A DNA stretch of 64,000 nt from LMUY01 sp965198895 (lineage in GTDB: Bacteria; Pseudomonadota; Alphaproteobacteria; Acetobacterales; Acetobacteraceae). The notes below the pieces were generated by a model. That model was not told where the DNA came from and searched no databases. It worked only from the letters and a program-made list of their open reading frames with translations. Of this stretch, positions 53,683 through 62,706 are shown one piece after another (positions within the stretch are counted from its first letter, which is position 1; every line of letters starts with the position of its first letter). The stretch spans positions 3,844,001 through 3,908,000 of the forward strand of contig OZ240676.1 in assembly GCA_965198895.1 (NCBI GenBank), in the 5' to 3' direction. Both the position numbers and the translations under genes were made by a program.

Positions 53683-54045
53683 GATCTGGTTTATGACACG
53701 GTTGGTGCGGCGACGCTGGATGGTGCCTTCGCTGCTGTCCGCCGGTTCGGCGGCGTGGCCAATCCGCTTGGCTGCGACCACATGCCCTCGCACCGCTCTC
53801 GTTTGGTGCCACCAGTTATTCGGGCGTCTCCAGCCTCTTGCCAGTGCTGACGGATGAGGGGGGTGCATCATGGCAAAATCCTGTGCCAAGCGACGCGTAT
53901 GGCCGAGGCCGGGCAGTTGCTGCCGTCGCACGACCGGCACCGGTTCACGCTCGACAAGCTGGGTGAGGCTTACTGCCTCATCGCCGACGGCTAGACGCGT
54001 GGCAAGCGCTCGATCGACACCGACGAAGGGGCGGGATCATGAGCG
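53683..54045 (+). pseudogene. Decayed zinc-type quinone oxidoreductase/alcohol dehydrogenase, C-terminal part
   Basis: The plus strand reads IDLVYDTVGAATLDGAFAAV followed by RRFGGVANPLG, the cofactor-domain end of medium-chain quinone oxidoreductases. The match then continues in a second frame (SFGATSYSGVSSLLPVLTDE) and a third (ATRMAEAGQLL, HRFTLDKLGEAYCLIADG), and an in-frame TAG replaces a codon before TRGKRSIDTDEG. Two frameshifts and a stop make it a clear pseudogene; the first half of the gene is absent. Confidence 0.65.
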
Positions 54046-54330
54046 ACGCAGACAATCGCGAAACCCTGTCGGCGCATCCGTTCTAGGCCGCGCACGAAGG
54101 CCTGATGGCTGCGATCGCGCAATCCGGCCTGACCCTGGTCAACCGGATCATCAGCCGGGCGCAGGAGAGGCCGGATTGGACATGCCGCCAACCACGGTGT
54201 CGCCTACGGGCATCCGAAAAGGCGGTACGCCGATCATGCTCGCGACCACCCGGCAAGCCCTTGCTTGGCTATTGGCCGGTAGGGCTGTTCGGCTCCGTCA
54301 TTGCACTGACGAGGCCGCCGGCTAGGCCGA
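54042..54330 (+). pseudogene. Decayed DUF302-like gene
   Basis: Beginning at an ATG near 54039 (MSDADNRETLSAHPF then a TAG), the pieces HEGLMAAIAQSGLTLVNRI and, in another frame, GEAGLDMPPTTVSPTGIRKG plus GTPIMLATTRQALA recall DUF302 proteins (…AIEARGMTVFARI…, …LRPTTVLIFGNPKGGTPLM…). An early stop and a frameshift have broken it. Identification is by eye from short segments. Confidence 0.45.
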
Positions 54331-54584
54331 CATGTCAGCGCCCTGGTGGGTAATCAGCAGACCGGTTGCGGGACCAACTGCGCTTGGCCTACGAAGCGGA
54401 GAAGACGGACGGCGGCCCGCGCTGGTAAGCGGCCACTGCGTTAGTACGCCGGTGCGGGAAGACACGACGGAGACGCAAGCTTATCATGCAGCGCGTTCCG
54501 TGGACAGAGTCGGATCAAACAGCGCCGCGCAAGGTCGGCGACGATGCTCAAGGCCAATCGGCCAGTGAATGAAGGAAAGAGTTT

Positions 54585-55475
54585 ATGGACCAGCCATCGA
54601 TTGGACGCTCGCAGGCGCCAGGTTTCTACCGGTTCAAGGTCGGGGCCTACCAGGCCATCGCCCTGCATGACGGCAGCATCGTCCGCGACCGCCCGCCGGG
54701 CTTCGTGCGCAATGCCACGGATGATGAGGTGGGCGAGGCGTTTGCCGCCGCCGGCATGCCACGTGACAAGTTGACGCTGACGTTTACGGCGTTAGCGATC
54801 GATACCGGATCCGGTGTGGTGCTGATCGACACAGGCATGGGCGATAGCGGCCCGCCCGGCACCGGCATGCTGGAGGCCAATCTCGCCGCTTCTGGGATCC
54901 CGGCGGCCGACGTGGCCCACGTTGTCATCAGCCACTTCCACGGCGACCACATTGCCGGGCTGCGCCGCAAGGACGGCTCGTTGACCTTTCCGAAGGCGCA
55001 ACTCCACGTCCCGCAAGTGGAGTGGGACTATTGGACGGACGAGGCCAACAAGGCCGTGGCACCCGACGCCGCAAAGGGCTTCTTCGACCTCGTGCAGCGG
55101 ATGTTCGGCCCGAACGCGGCGTCGGTCCACCGCTTCGCTTGGGGCGACGAAGTGCTGCCCGGCTTCACAGCGGTGCAGGCCAGCGGTCACACGCCGGGTA
55201 TGACGGCCTTCCAGATCGCCTCGGGCGGTGACTCGGTCATGTTCGTGGCCGACATCACCAACAACCCGATGTTGTTCGTCCGCCATCCGGAGTGGCAGGC
55301 GGTCTTCGACCTGAACCCGGAGGAGGCGGTGACCACGCGCCGCCGTCTGCTGGATCAGGCGGCGGCGGAGAAGCTGAGGCTGTTCTTCTTTCACGCCCCA
55401 TTCCCCGGCGTGGCCTATGTCAGCAAGAATGGCGATCGCTACGAATACCTGCCCGCTTTGTGGACAGCATCGTAG
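54585..55475 (+). CDS. MBL-fold metallo-hydrolase
   Basis: A 296-residue metallo-beta-lactamase-fold hydrolase. Zinc-binding motif VVISHFHGDHIAGL near residue 115, then the second-site His in ASGHTPGMTAF near 200 and Asp in VMFVADITNNP near 220; the final HAPFPG supplies the last His. No signal peptide in this start, and a GGAA site precedes the ATG. The family covers lactonases, glyoxalase-like and other hydrolases; the FxVGxYQAIALHDG start is like AttM/quorum-quenching-type lactonases, but I would not assign a substrate. Confidence 0.9.
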   Translation: MDQPSIGRSQAPGFYRFKVGAYQAIALHDGSIVRDRPPGFVRNATDDEVGEAFAAAGMPRDKLTLTFTALAIDTGSGVVLIDTGMGDSGPPGTGMLEANLAASGIPAADVAHVVISHFHGDHIAGLRRKDGSLTFPKAQLHVPQVEWDYWTDEANKAVAPDAAKGFFDLVQRMFGPNAASVHRFAWGDEVLPGFTAVQASGHTPGMTAFQIASGGDSVMFVADITNNPMLFVRHPEWQAVFDLNPEEAVTTRRRLLDQAAAEKLRLFFFHAPFPGVAYVSKNGDRYEYLPALWTAS

Positions 55476-55985
55476 CGCTATCCGGTTGAACCAGGCGTAA
55501 GGGGTGCGTTCTACAGCCAACGCCCCATGCGCCGTTCAACGCCGAAAGCGGCGGGGCTCCTCACTGCGGCAGTCGGCGCCAAACCAGTGTCCTGACCCAG
55601 GAATCCGCTGAAGTTTGCCACGCACTTGCCAAGCCTCAGAGGTCGCGGGCCGCACCGACGTACCGTCGGAACTGATCACTGGTCGACGCGCAAACATCGA
55701 TACGGCACGACGGCGTTGCATAGAGCGTGGCAGTGTTCTGGCGAGTGCGCGGGTGATGGTGATGCGCGTGGTGGTGATCGATACTGCGTCGTGGTGCTCA
55801 GGTCGGATCGGGGCCGTCGCCGGGTCTGACCTGCGGGTACGGGCACTGTCCTTGCTGCCAATGCAAAACATTGCAGACACGCAACGAGGGCCGGTAGGTG
55901 AACCGATCAGGTACAGTGTTTTGACGTTGCTGCCGAAACGGATCATAGTATTGGCTGCTGCCATGATTGGGGAATTTACCTAGCC
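55476..55985. other. Gap of about 510 bases with no recognised gene
   Basis: Open frames exist on both strands (about 120 to 140 codons), but their products do not resemble any family I know and are rich in Arg, Ser and Thr. It should contain the promoter for soxC-soxD at its right end. Confidence 0.45.
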
Positions 55986-57251
55986 ATGCGCCAACAGGAC
56001 ATTTCGCGCCGCCGGACTGCGATTCGGCTGTTGCAACTCGGTGCTGCGGGTGCGCTCGCCCCGTATGCGGCCGGCATCCCTGATGCACGCGCCGAAACGC
56101 AGGCCCCGCCCGCCTTGCCAGACTCCATGCAGCATCAAGGCGCGGCCGCCGACGATCCTGCCTACGGCGTGCCCGCGGCGACCGAGAAGGCCGTCGTGCG
56201 CCGGTTTCGTGAACCTCTGGCACTGCCGAGCGCCGGGTCGGCCCTGACTCCGTTGCAGGATCTGCATGGCATCATCACCCCAAACGGGCTGCATTATACG
56301 CGCGACCATGGTGGCACGCCCACGATCGATCCGGACAACCATAATCTGCTGATCCACGGCATGGTGCGTCGGCCGATGCTGTTCAGCATGGACGACGTGA
56401 TGCGCTTTCCCTCGGTGACGGCGATCCACTTCCTCGAGTGCTCCGGCAATTCTCCGCTTTGGAAGCCGGAGCAGGTCAAGCCGGGATGGACGGCGCAGGA
56501 CACGCACGGCCTGCTAAGTTGCTGTGAATGGACCGGAGTCCGTCTGGCCGATGTGCTGGACGAGGTCGGTTTGCAGGCCGGTGCAAAATGGATGCTGGCG
56601 GAGGGCGCCGATGCCGCCGGTATGACCCGCTCGATCCCGTTGGCCAAGGCGCTGGACGACGCCATTCTGGCCTATGCGCAGAATGGCGAGCGGCTGCGCC
56701 CGGAGCAGGGCTATCCGCTGCGTCTGTTGCTGCCCGGCTACGAGGGCAACATGAACATCAAGTGGCTGCACCGGCTGAAGATCGGTGACCAGCCTTTCCA
56801 CACGCGGGAGGAAACGTCGAGATACACCGGGCTACTGCCGGATGGGTCGGCCCGCCAGTTCGTTTTCGTGATGGAGGTGAAATCCGTCATCACCCGCCCG
56901 TCCGGTGGCCAGTCTCTGCGCAAGCCGGGCTTCCATGAAATCAGCGGCATTGCCTGGTCCGGCAATGGCAGCATTCGGCGTGTGGACGTTTCGGCCGATG
57001 GTGGGACCACCTGGCAGCAGGCCTCCCTGCAGGCGCCGGTGCTGCCCAAGTGTCTGACCCGGTTTCGGCTACCGTGGCAGTGGGTGGGTGGGCCGGCCGT
57101 TCTAGTAAGCCGCGCCGTGGATGACACCGGGGCGATTCAGCCGACGCGCGCGGCATTGACGGCCGAGCGGGGGACCAACTCCGTCTATCACTATAATGGC
57201 ATCCATCCCTGGCGCATCGCGGCAAACGGCGAAGTCAGCTGTGCGGTCTAG
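55986..57251 (+). CDS. soxC: Sulfite dehydrogenase/SoxC-type molybdopterin subunit
   Basis: A 421-residue periplasmic molybdenum protein of the sulfite oxidase family. A twin-arginine signal is visible (SRRRTAIRLLQLGAAGALAP), as needed for export of the folded cofactor enzyme. The Mo-ligand cysteine is C152 in HFLECSGNSPLW; NIKWLHRLKIGD and the C-terminal dimerisation domain ISGIAWSGNGSIRRVDVSAD follow. SoxC pairs with a cytochrome SoxD to oxidise sulfur bound to SoxYZ. The other sox genes are not in the window, so the pair may act on sulfite or another sulfur compound. It overlaps soxD. Confidence 0.92.
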   Translation: MRQQDISRRRTAIRLLQLGAAGALAPYAAGIPDARAETQAPPALPDSMQHQGAAADDPAYGVPAATEKAVVRRFREPLALPSAGSALTPLQDLHGIITPNGLHYTRDHGGTPTIDPDNHNLLIHGMVRRPMLFSMDDVMRFPSVTAIHFLECSGNSPLWKPEQVKPGWTAQDTHGLLSCCEWTGVRLADVLDEVGLQAGAKWMLAEGADAAGMTRSIPLAKALDDAILAYAQNGERLRPEQGYPLRLLLPGYEGNMNIKWLHRLKIGDQPFHTREETSRYTGLLPDGSARQFVFVMEVKSVITRPSGGQSLRKPGFHEISGIAWSGNGSIRRVDVSADGGTTWQQASLQAPVLPKCLTRFRLPWQWVGGPAVLVSRAVDDTGAIQPTRAALTAERGTNSVYHYNGIHPWRIAANGEVSCAV

Positions 57252-57768
57252 CGTCGCAGTCCTGCTTTTCCTCGGGTCATCCGCGGTATGCGCCGCAGAT
57301 CGCGACCCAGATTTGGGCATCGGGCGTGATGCCACGCAAGCCGAGATCGCCGCCTGGGACAGCGACGTTCGGCCGGACGGATCGGGCCTGCCCGACGGTC
57401 GCGGCAGTGTGGAACAGGGCGAGGCCGTGTTCCGGCAGAGTTGCAGCGCTTGCCACACCACCACCAGCAGGGCAGCACTCGCTCCGGCTTTGGTCGGCGG
57501 CGTCGGTTCGCTCGCGACGGCAAAGCCGCTGCAGACGGTCGGTAGCTATTGGCCCTATGCGACCACGCTGTTCGACTACGTTCGCCGCGCCATGCCGTTC
57601 AACGCGCCGCACTCGCTGACCAACGACCAGGTTTATGCGGTGAGCGCGTATATCCTGCACCTGAATGGCATCGTGCCGGCTGACGCGATCATGGACCAGC
57701 ATAGCCTGCCACAGATCCGCATGCCGAACCGCGACGGGTTCCACAGCGTCTGGCACGACGCCCCTTGA
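57241..57768 (+). CDS. soxD: SoxD-like c-type cytochrome
   Basis: A 175-residue exported cytochrome c, the electron acceptor for SoxC. The GTG at 57241 gives a good signal peptide (RSSVAVLLFLGSSAVCA), overlapping the soxC stop; an ATG at 57196 would add 15 residues. One haem site, CSACH, near residue 64, with YVRRAMPFNAPHSL supplying the likely Met ligand. Two-haem SoxD proteins exist, so this is the short one-haem form. It is coupled to soxC. Confidence 0.88.
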   Translation: MRSSVAVLLFLGSSAVCAADRDPDLGIGRDATQAEIAAWDSDVRPDGSGLPDGRGSVEQGEAVFRQSCSACHTTTSRAALAPALVGGVGSLATAKPLQTVGSYWPYATTLFDYVRRAMPFNAPHSLTNDQVYAVSAYILHLNGIVPADAIMDQHSLPQIRMPNRDGFHSVWHDAP

Positions 57769-57781
57769 TACGCGCGACGCC

Positions 57782-58237
57782 TCACGGTACTAGGCTGGGC
57801 GCGTCGCAAGGCTGCGGGATCACGGTATCGACCGAGGCTTCACCACTGGCAAAACGCTGCAGGCTCGCGGTCAGCGCTTGATACTCCGGGGTTGCGGCTT
57901 GCGCGTGGCAGGTGCGGGTCATCCCTTCGAGTTGCACCGGTAACCCACCCTGCTCGTCAATCACGTGCTGAATGGCGGCTCGCGACTTGCGGGCCTGCAA
58001 CCGCTCCCGCTGTGCCAGCGCTGCACGGGCATCGGGACTAAAGGGACATTGGGCGAACTTCGCGGCCAGCGCCTGGCGATACACCCGGCCGCCCAAGCCA
58101 TCGCCGCAAGCGTCGAAACCGTAATACGACATTGCGTTGGCATACTCGAATGCCCGCGTGTCACTGAGCGGGGTATCGGCGGCGACCGGGCCGACGAGGG
58201 TGAGGGCGGCAAGCAGCACTGTCGGAAGCACACGCAT
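57782..58237 (-). CDS. Exported hypothetical protein, 151 residues
   Basis: Not recognised. A clear signal peptide (MRVLPTVLLAALTLVGPVAA) is followed by a helical, Ala/Gln/Arg-rich periplasmic domain with four cysteines (FDACGDG, AQCPFSP, TRTCHAQ, PQPCDAP) that could form two disulfides. It is convergent with soxD and lies 10 bases after the porin gene on the minus strand, so it is probably the last gene of the porin-cytochrome operon. Confidence 0.6.
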   Translation of the reverse strand: MRVLPTVLLAALTLVGPVAADTPLSDTRAFEYANAMSYYGFDACGDGLGGRVYRQALAAKFAQCPFSPDARAALAQRERLQARKSRAAIQHVIDEQGGLPVQLEGMTRTCHAQAATPEYQALTASLQRFASGEASVDTVIPQPCDAPSLVP

Positions 58238-58247
58238 TCGGTTTCTC

Positions 58248-59675
58248 CTAACCTCCGGAAAGCCTGTACGCGGGGAGCTGCTCGGGCAGCCCGAGTAGCT
58301 CGCCAGCGTTCAGCACGATTTTCGCCCCGAGCACCAGCGCATCCTTGGGCGCAAAGCGTGCCGTGGTGCGGCTGATATCATCGGGGTTGACCAGGTACTG
58401 CACCGCTGGCTCGAACAACACGCCTGGTGCGACTTGCACTGTGTAGTTCACCTCGAACACGAACGAGTCGCGGGAGATCAGACTGTGACTGCCCGCCTTC
58501 ACCAGCAGCGCGTTGAGGTAGCCGTCTTCCTTGTCGGATAACCGGATGAACGAGCCGAGCACGCCTAACTGGTCGTCAGGACGCGCCGCGAAAGGCCCGG
58601 TCCATAGCCCGCCCAAAACACCCTGGAACGCGAACGGCTCGCGCCCATCCAACGGAGCGCCGGCGGCAGTGAACACCGCCACACCGCGCCGAGACTCCGT
58701 GTCGTGACGCCAAACCACCTGGTCGCCTAGCGCATAGAAGCCCTCGCGGCCATTGGTGTAAGTCAACGCCGTGCCGCCATACTTCGCGCGCGAGCGGTGC
58801 TGGGTGTTCAGGAAAGGGTCAGTGTAGTCCGACGAGTTGAACCAGAACCCTACCTTGTAATGCCGCGGCATTGGATCGGTAGCGTAGGTGGTCTCGTAGC
58901 CGGCCTCCACCGGGAGGACAAAGCCGGTCGAGTTGTTCAGCCCCCAATCGAAGCCACTGGTGCGGTTGCGGCGCGAGTTCAATTCATAGGCGCCAACTTT
59001 CACATAGGTGCTCTCGCTCGGGCGGACCCGGACCCGTCCGCCCCAGTTCACATAAGGAAAGCCTGGGAACCCGGCGATGTACTGGGTGAGCTCGAACGGG
59101 CAGTCAGCCACGCCCTCGAACCGGCAGCCATAGGTGTCGCGAGCGAATTCTCCTGTCGCGTTGGCCCGACCGGCCAACACGTTCAGCCGGTCGCCCCAAA
59201 ACGACTGCTCCAAGGTGAGCTCGGTCAACTCGAACTGTTTATATGGATAGTAGTACGACTGCACCTTGGTGCGGCTGCCGATGTGATCGGTGGACAACTC
59301 GTGGCCATAAAGCTGGGCGAAGTCGGCGTGCAGCAGCAGGCCAGGCGCACCGGCGATGCGGTTCATGTCGAAGTCGGCGCCGAAGATCACCACGCCCGAG
59401 GCGTCCGTTCCCTGGCTGAGCCCGCCATACGGGTTGGCGGCAAAGGAATCCACTGTCCGCAGTCGCGGCAGGATGCCGGCATCGAGCAGATCCTGGCCGA
59501 CCCGTACCGCCGGCTCGAGCACCGTGCCGTTCAGCGGGCTTGTCGCGGGCGTGGTGCGCGGCGTGGCGGGAATGAAACCAGGATCATCTTGGGCTGCAAC
59601 GGGCCGGGCGATCAGGACAGCTAGGATCGACAGCACGGCCAAGCCCCACGAGGTGGGCGCCTGGCACGCTGTCAC
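58248..59675 (-). CDS. OprB-type carbohydrate porin
   Basis: A 475-residue outer-membrane beta-barrel. After a signal peptide ending near VAAQ (GTG start at 59675) the sequence shows alternating hydrophobic strands and family segments such as YYYPYKQFELTELTLEQSFW, FPYVNWGGRVRVRPSESTYV and a final strand ending in Gly. OprB-type porins pass sugars. The GTG overlaps the stop of the dihaem cytochrome gene. The frame is open far upstream, but that part is antisense to cytochrome codons and is not part of the protein. Confidence 0.85.
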   Translation of the reverse strand: MTACQAPTSWGLAVLSILAVLIARPVAAQDDPGFIPATPRTTPATSPLNGTVLEPAVRVGQDLLDAGILPRLRTVDSFAANPYGGLSQGTDASGVVIFGADFDMNRIAGAPGLLLHADFAQLYGHELSTDHIGSRTKVQSYYYPYKQFELTELTLEQSFWGDRLNVLAGRANATGEFARDTYGCRFEGVADCPFELTQYIAGFPGFPYVNWGGRVRVRPSESTYVKVGAYELNSRRNRTSGFDWGLNNSTGFVLPVEAGYETTYATDPMPRHYKVGFWFNSSDYTDPFLNTQHRSRAKYGGTALTYTNGREGFYALGDQVVWRHDTESRRGVAVFTAAGAPLDGREPFAFQGVLGGLWTGPFAARPDDQLGVLGSFIRLSDKEDGYLNALLVKAGSHSLISRDSFVFEVNYTVQVAPGVLFEPAVQYLVNPDDISRTTARFAPKDALVLGAKIVLNAGELLGLPEQLPAYRLSGG

Positions 59676-60277
59676 GGCAGATTGGCCAAGTAGGCCGCGA
59701 GCGCCTTGACGTCGTCGTCGCTCAGCCCGGCCGCCGCCTCGTTCATCGCGGCGACGCCAGTGGAGGGCCGCGCGGCCGAACGGTAATCCGCCAGAGAATG
59801 TTCCAGATATTCCGCTCGCTGATCTGCGATGCGAGCCGCGGCCTGTTTGCCGGCGAAATTGTCGGTGTGGCAAGACGCACAATGATGCTGCTCGGCCACC
59901 GCCTTGCCGACCTCCACCAAAGCGGCCTGATCGGCCACCGGCGATGCGGGTGGAGGCGGCGGTGCGAGCGTCGCGTAATAAGCGCCGAGATTGCGGACGT
60001 CCTCGTCGCTCAGGCCTTGCGCCAGCACGGACATGATCGGGTTGTTGCGCCGGCCGGAGCGGAAGAACACCAATTGCCACTGCAGGAAGCCGTCCTGCTG
60101 CCCGGCCAGCGAGGGCACGCCTGGCATTGCCGACACGCCTTTGGCGCCGTGGCACCCTCCGCACGCCTGGGCGCGTTGCTCGCCAGCCGCCGGGTCGCCC
60201 TTCGCGGCCAGGGCAGGCAGCGGGGCCAGCCCGGCGAGCAACAGCGCCGCGAATGCATAACTCAAGGGCAAGGACAT
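59672..60277 (-). CDS. Dihaem c-type cytochrome
   Basis: A 201-residue periplasmic cytochrome c4-like protein. A signal peptide (MSLPLSYAFAALLLAGLAPL, cleavage near ALA-AK) precedes two haem c domains with CGGCH near residue 37 and CASCH near 135, each followed by a conserved Met/Tyr segment (VFFRSGRRNNPIM, LADYRSAARP). It would pass electrons from a periplasmic dehydrogenase to the terminal oxidase. The ATG at 60277 gives the signal peptide; the frame stays open upstream. It is coupled by overlap to the porin gene and follows the sorbosone dehydrogenase. Confidence 0.9.
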   Translation of the reverse strand: MSLPLSYAFAALLLAGLAPLPALAAKGDPAAGEQRAQACGGCHGAKGVSAMPGVPSLAGQQDGFLQWQLVFFRSGRRNNPIMSVLAQGLSDEDVRNLGAYYATLAPPPPPASPVADQAALVEVGKAVAEQHHCASCHTDNFAGKQAAARIADQRAEYLEHSLADYRSAARPSTGVAAMNEAAAGLSDDDVKALAAYLANLP

Positions 60278-60315
60278 GCGAGGTGTTCTCCAATGCCGCC
60301 CCATCGACCTCGTAG

Positions 60316-60341
60316 GGTGGGGTGCACTCTGGCACCCCACC
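60316..60341. repeat. Perfect 10-bp inverted repeat
   Basis: GGTGGGGTGC and GCACCCCACC around the loop ACTCTG, in the gap between the dehydrogenase and cytochrome genes. No T run follows on either strand, so it is more like a REP/palindromic-unit element or an mRNA processing stem than a classical terminator. Confidence 0.6.
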
Positions 60342-60421
60342 GCAAGCGGCGTATCCGTGCGTTGCAAAAGCGCAGCGCACCCTGTGAGTTGAAGCGATTC
60401 CATCGAACCGCTACAGGAGAC

Positions 60422-61663
60422 TTAGGAAGGCGCGTAGCTGATGCGGTACACCGCGCCAGCCCAGTCATCGGCCACTAGCAGCGAGCCGTCGCTCGCCTGC
60501 AGGATGTCGGCCGGGCGTCCTGAATAATCCTGTGCGCCGGTTAGCCACCCCTGGGCGAACACCTCCTGGTGCGGGTTCTTGCCGTCTGGATCGACGCTCA
60601 CGCGCATGATCCGCGCACCCTGGTATTGGTGGCGGTTCCACGAGCCGTGCTCGGCGATGAAGATGTTGTTTTGATACTCCTGCGGGAATTGGTTACCCGT
60701 GTAGAACTTCATTCCGAGCGGGGCCACGTGGGCGCCGAGGTTGAGCACCGGCGGCGTGAACTCCGAGCAGGCATGGCCCTGGTTGAATTTCGGATCCGGC
60801 AGGTCGCCCTGGTGGCAATATGGATAGCCGAAATGCTGGCCGATGCGGGTGACGTGGTTCAGTTTATCACTGGGAAGATCGTCGCTGATCCAGTCGCGCG
60901 CGTTCTCGGTGAACCAATAGTCGCCGGTGCGCGGGTCGATATCTCCGCCGACGCTGTTGCGCACGCCCAGCGCCACGATTTGCGCCTGCCCGTTGGTCGG
61001 GTTGACCAGGCGGATCTGCGCCACGCTGACCGGTGGAATGCCGATGTTGAAGGGAGGTCCGAACGGCACGTACATATTGCCGTTGTGATCGGCCACCAGA
61101 TATTTCCAGCCATGGGCGACGAACGGCGGCATGTCGTCGTACACCACGACGGGTGCCGGCATGTGGTCCAGGTTCGCCTCGGCGTTGTCGTAACGCATCA
61201 GCTTGTTGATAGCGATCACGTAGAGCGCACCGTTTTTGAACGCGATGCCGGTGGGCATGTTAAGGCCCTTCAGGATCGTCTTCACCGTCCGCTTGCCGTC
61301 GCTTCCAGTCGTAACCGCGTAGACGTTCGTGGCGCCATACGAGCCGACGAACAGCGTGCCGTTGGCGCCCCACGCCATCTGGCGCGCTTCTGGCAAACCG
61401 CTGGCATAGACCTCGATCTTGAAGCCGGCAGGTAGGGTGATGTGCTTGAGGTTGTCCTGCAACTCGTTCAGCGACGCCGGCGTGGCAGGGGTCGAGGGCG
61501 GCGCGAGGCCGCGTTGTGCCTCGGTTTCGTCTCCGAGGAACCAGTCCGGCGGCGGATGCGCCCAGAAGCTGGGCTGAGACGAATCGTAGCTCTTGAGATC
61601 GGCCGCACTTGCGCCCAACACGCTCGACGCGAGCAATGCCACGGCGACTGCTGTGTATTTCAT
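60422..61663 (-). CDS. PQQ-type periplasmic L-sorbosone/aldose dehydrogenase
   Basis: A 413-residue exported six-bladed beta-propeller of the soluble sugar dehydrogenase family, which oxidises sugars or sorbosone with PQQ. Signal peptide MKYTAVAVALLASSVLGASA. The propeller carries LPAGFKIEVYASGLPEARQM, NMPTGIAFKNGALYVIA, GVRNSVGGDIDPRTGDYWFT, and the active-site region IFIAEHGSWNR-HQYQG. No c-type haem motif is present, so the downstream dihaem cytochrome likely takes the electrons. Such enzymes are common in acetic acid bacteria. Confidence 0.86.
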   Translation of the reverse strand: MKYTAVAVALLASSVLGASAADLKSYDSSQPSFWAHPPPDWFLGDETEAQRGLAPPSTPATPASLNELQDNLKHITLPAGFKIEVYASGLPEARQMAWGANGTLFVGSYGATNVYAVTTGSDGKRTVKTILKGLNMPTGIAFKNGALYVIAINKLMRYDNAEANLDHMPAPVVVYDDMPPFVAHGWKYLVADHNGNMYVPFGPPFNIGIPPVSVAQIRLVNPTNGQAQIVALGVRNSVGGDIDPRTGDYWFTENARDWISDDLPSDKLNHVTRIGQHFGYPYCHQGDLPDPKFNQGHACSEFTPPVLNLGAHVAPLGMKFYTGNQFPQEYQNNIFIAEHGSWNRHQYQGARIMRVSVDPDGKNPHQEVFAQGWLTGAQDYSGRPADILQASDGSLLVADDWAGAVYRISYAPS

Positions 61664-61897
61664 CCCGAGACCTCCTCCGGCGCGGTTTTTAGGTGTGCGC
61701 CTTCCTCAAATTAGGCCGGATTTGAATCGTCTTGGCAACGGCGAAAGTTGGCGGCTGCGTGACTTCATTATGAAACACTTGAAAAAGCCAACGAACCGCA
61801 GCCACTTCATCGGTGCTCGAGCGCCCAATTGAGTGTTTCCCAAGATCCCAATTCGAAGCGTCAGGCGCGATCAAACGAGTTTGTGAATGGAACGCCG

Positions 61898-62575
61898 TCA
61901 TGGCCCGGCCGCAGTCATTTGCGCGGCCTGACCGGCGGCTGCCGCGCTGATGACACGCATTAGGTCGTTGCATGCTTTGGCAGCGTGGCCGGCGGCGATC
62001 GCGGCGGCACCGTCGGCGTCGCGGGCATCGAAGCAGCCAAGCAGTGCGCGGTGATCGGCGATTACGCCGGGTAGCCGCGCCGGGTCGAAGCCATGAGCGC
62101 GACGAAAGGCGCGGAGCATCTCCTGATAGCGGTTGACGATGTGGGAGGCGTCGGGATTGGCGGCCTCATCGTTGATCACCTCGTGAAACTGCCTGTTCAA
62201 ATCGGCAACAGCGGTGGCCCCCCCTTCGCGGACCGCGTCTTCGAAGTCGCGCTCCACGGCTGCGAGCCGGGCTAGCGTCGCCGGTGTCATTCGCGCGGCA
62301 GCCCTGCGAGTGAGTAAGGATTCGAGAGGAATGACGACGTCGTAGATGTTGCGAACCGACTCTGCGTCGATGGCGCGTACCGAAGCGCCCCGGTTTCGCT
62401 CTGCAGTCACGAGTTGATCGCCGGCAAGCTGAAGGAGCGCCTTACGCACAGGCATGTGACTGGTGCCATACCGGCGGGCGATCTCGTCGATCTTGAGTCG
62501 ACTGCCGAAGGCGTATCGGCCGTTGAGGATATCTTGGCGAAGTCGGCGATAGAGGTCGGAGCTGTCGAAATCCAT
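61898..62575 (-). CDS. GntR-family regulator with FCD domain
   Basis: A 225-residue transcription factor. The winged helix fills residues about 5-70 (DLYRRLRQDILNGRYAFGSR, RRYGTSHMPVRKALLQLAGD) and the FCD ligand domain about 85-215, with the metal-binding pattern of D/H residues in LNRQFHEVINDEA and IADHRALL. FCD-type GntR proteins usually control catabolism of a sugar acid or carboxylate. It is divergent from the RraA-like and dehydratase genes; TTTGATCAA sites lie between them. Confidence 0.9.
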   Translation of the reverse strand: MDFDSSDLYRRLRQDILNGRYAFGSRLKIDEIARRYGTSHMPVRKALLQLAGDQLVTAERNRGASVRAIDAESVRNIYDVVIPLESLLTRRAAARMTPATLARLAAVERDFEDAVREGGATAVADLNRQFHEVINDEAANPDASHIVNRYQEMLRAFRRAHGFDPARLPGVIADHRALLGCFDARDADGAAAIAAGHAAKACNDLMRVISAAAAGQAAQMTAAGP

Positions 62576-62587
62576 GGGCTCGGCCTA

Positions 62588-62668
62588 TTTGATCAAATTT
62601 GATGAAGAGCCCACCTGACCGTCTTCGGCAATCGTGTTGACACGGACGAAATACGGCGATTTGATCAA
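62588..62668. promoter_or_regulatory. Candidate GntR/FCD operators and promoter in the divergent gap
   Basis: A perfect palindrome TTTGATCAAA at 62588-62597 is followed at once by TTTGATGAA (62598-62606), and a third copy TTTGATCAA lies at 62660-62668. A promoter toward the right is TTGACA at 62637-62642 with TTTGAT at 62660-62665 (17-base spacer), so the third site covers the -10. This suits repression by the adjacent GntR protein. Confidence 0.55.
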
Positions 62669-62706
62669 CACCAACAAAGAATGATGTCCGTCGAACCAGG
62701 CGGTCC

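Noticed and set aside
55536..55964. 142-codon minus-strand frame before soxC
   Set aside because: I considered a transposase remnant, but no IS family motif or terminal repeat is visible.
59676..60380. N-terminal extension of the porin frame
   Set aside because: This stretch encodes the dihaem cytochrome in another frame; the porin has its own signal peptide starting at 59675.
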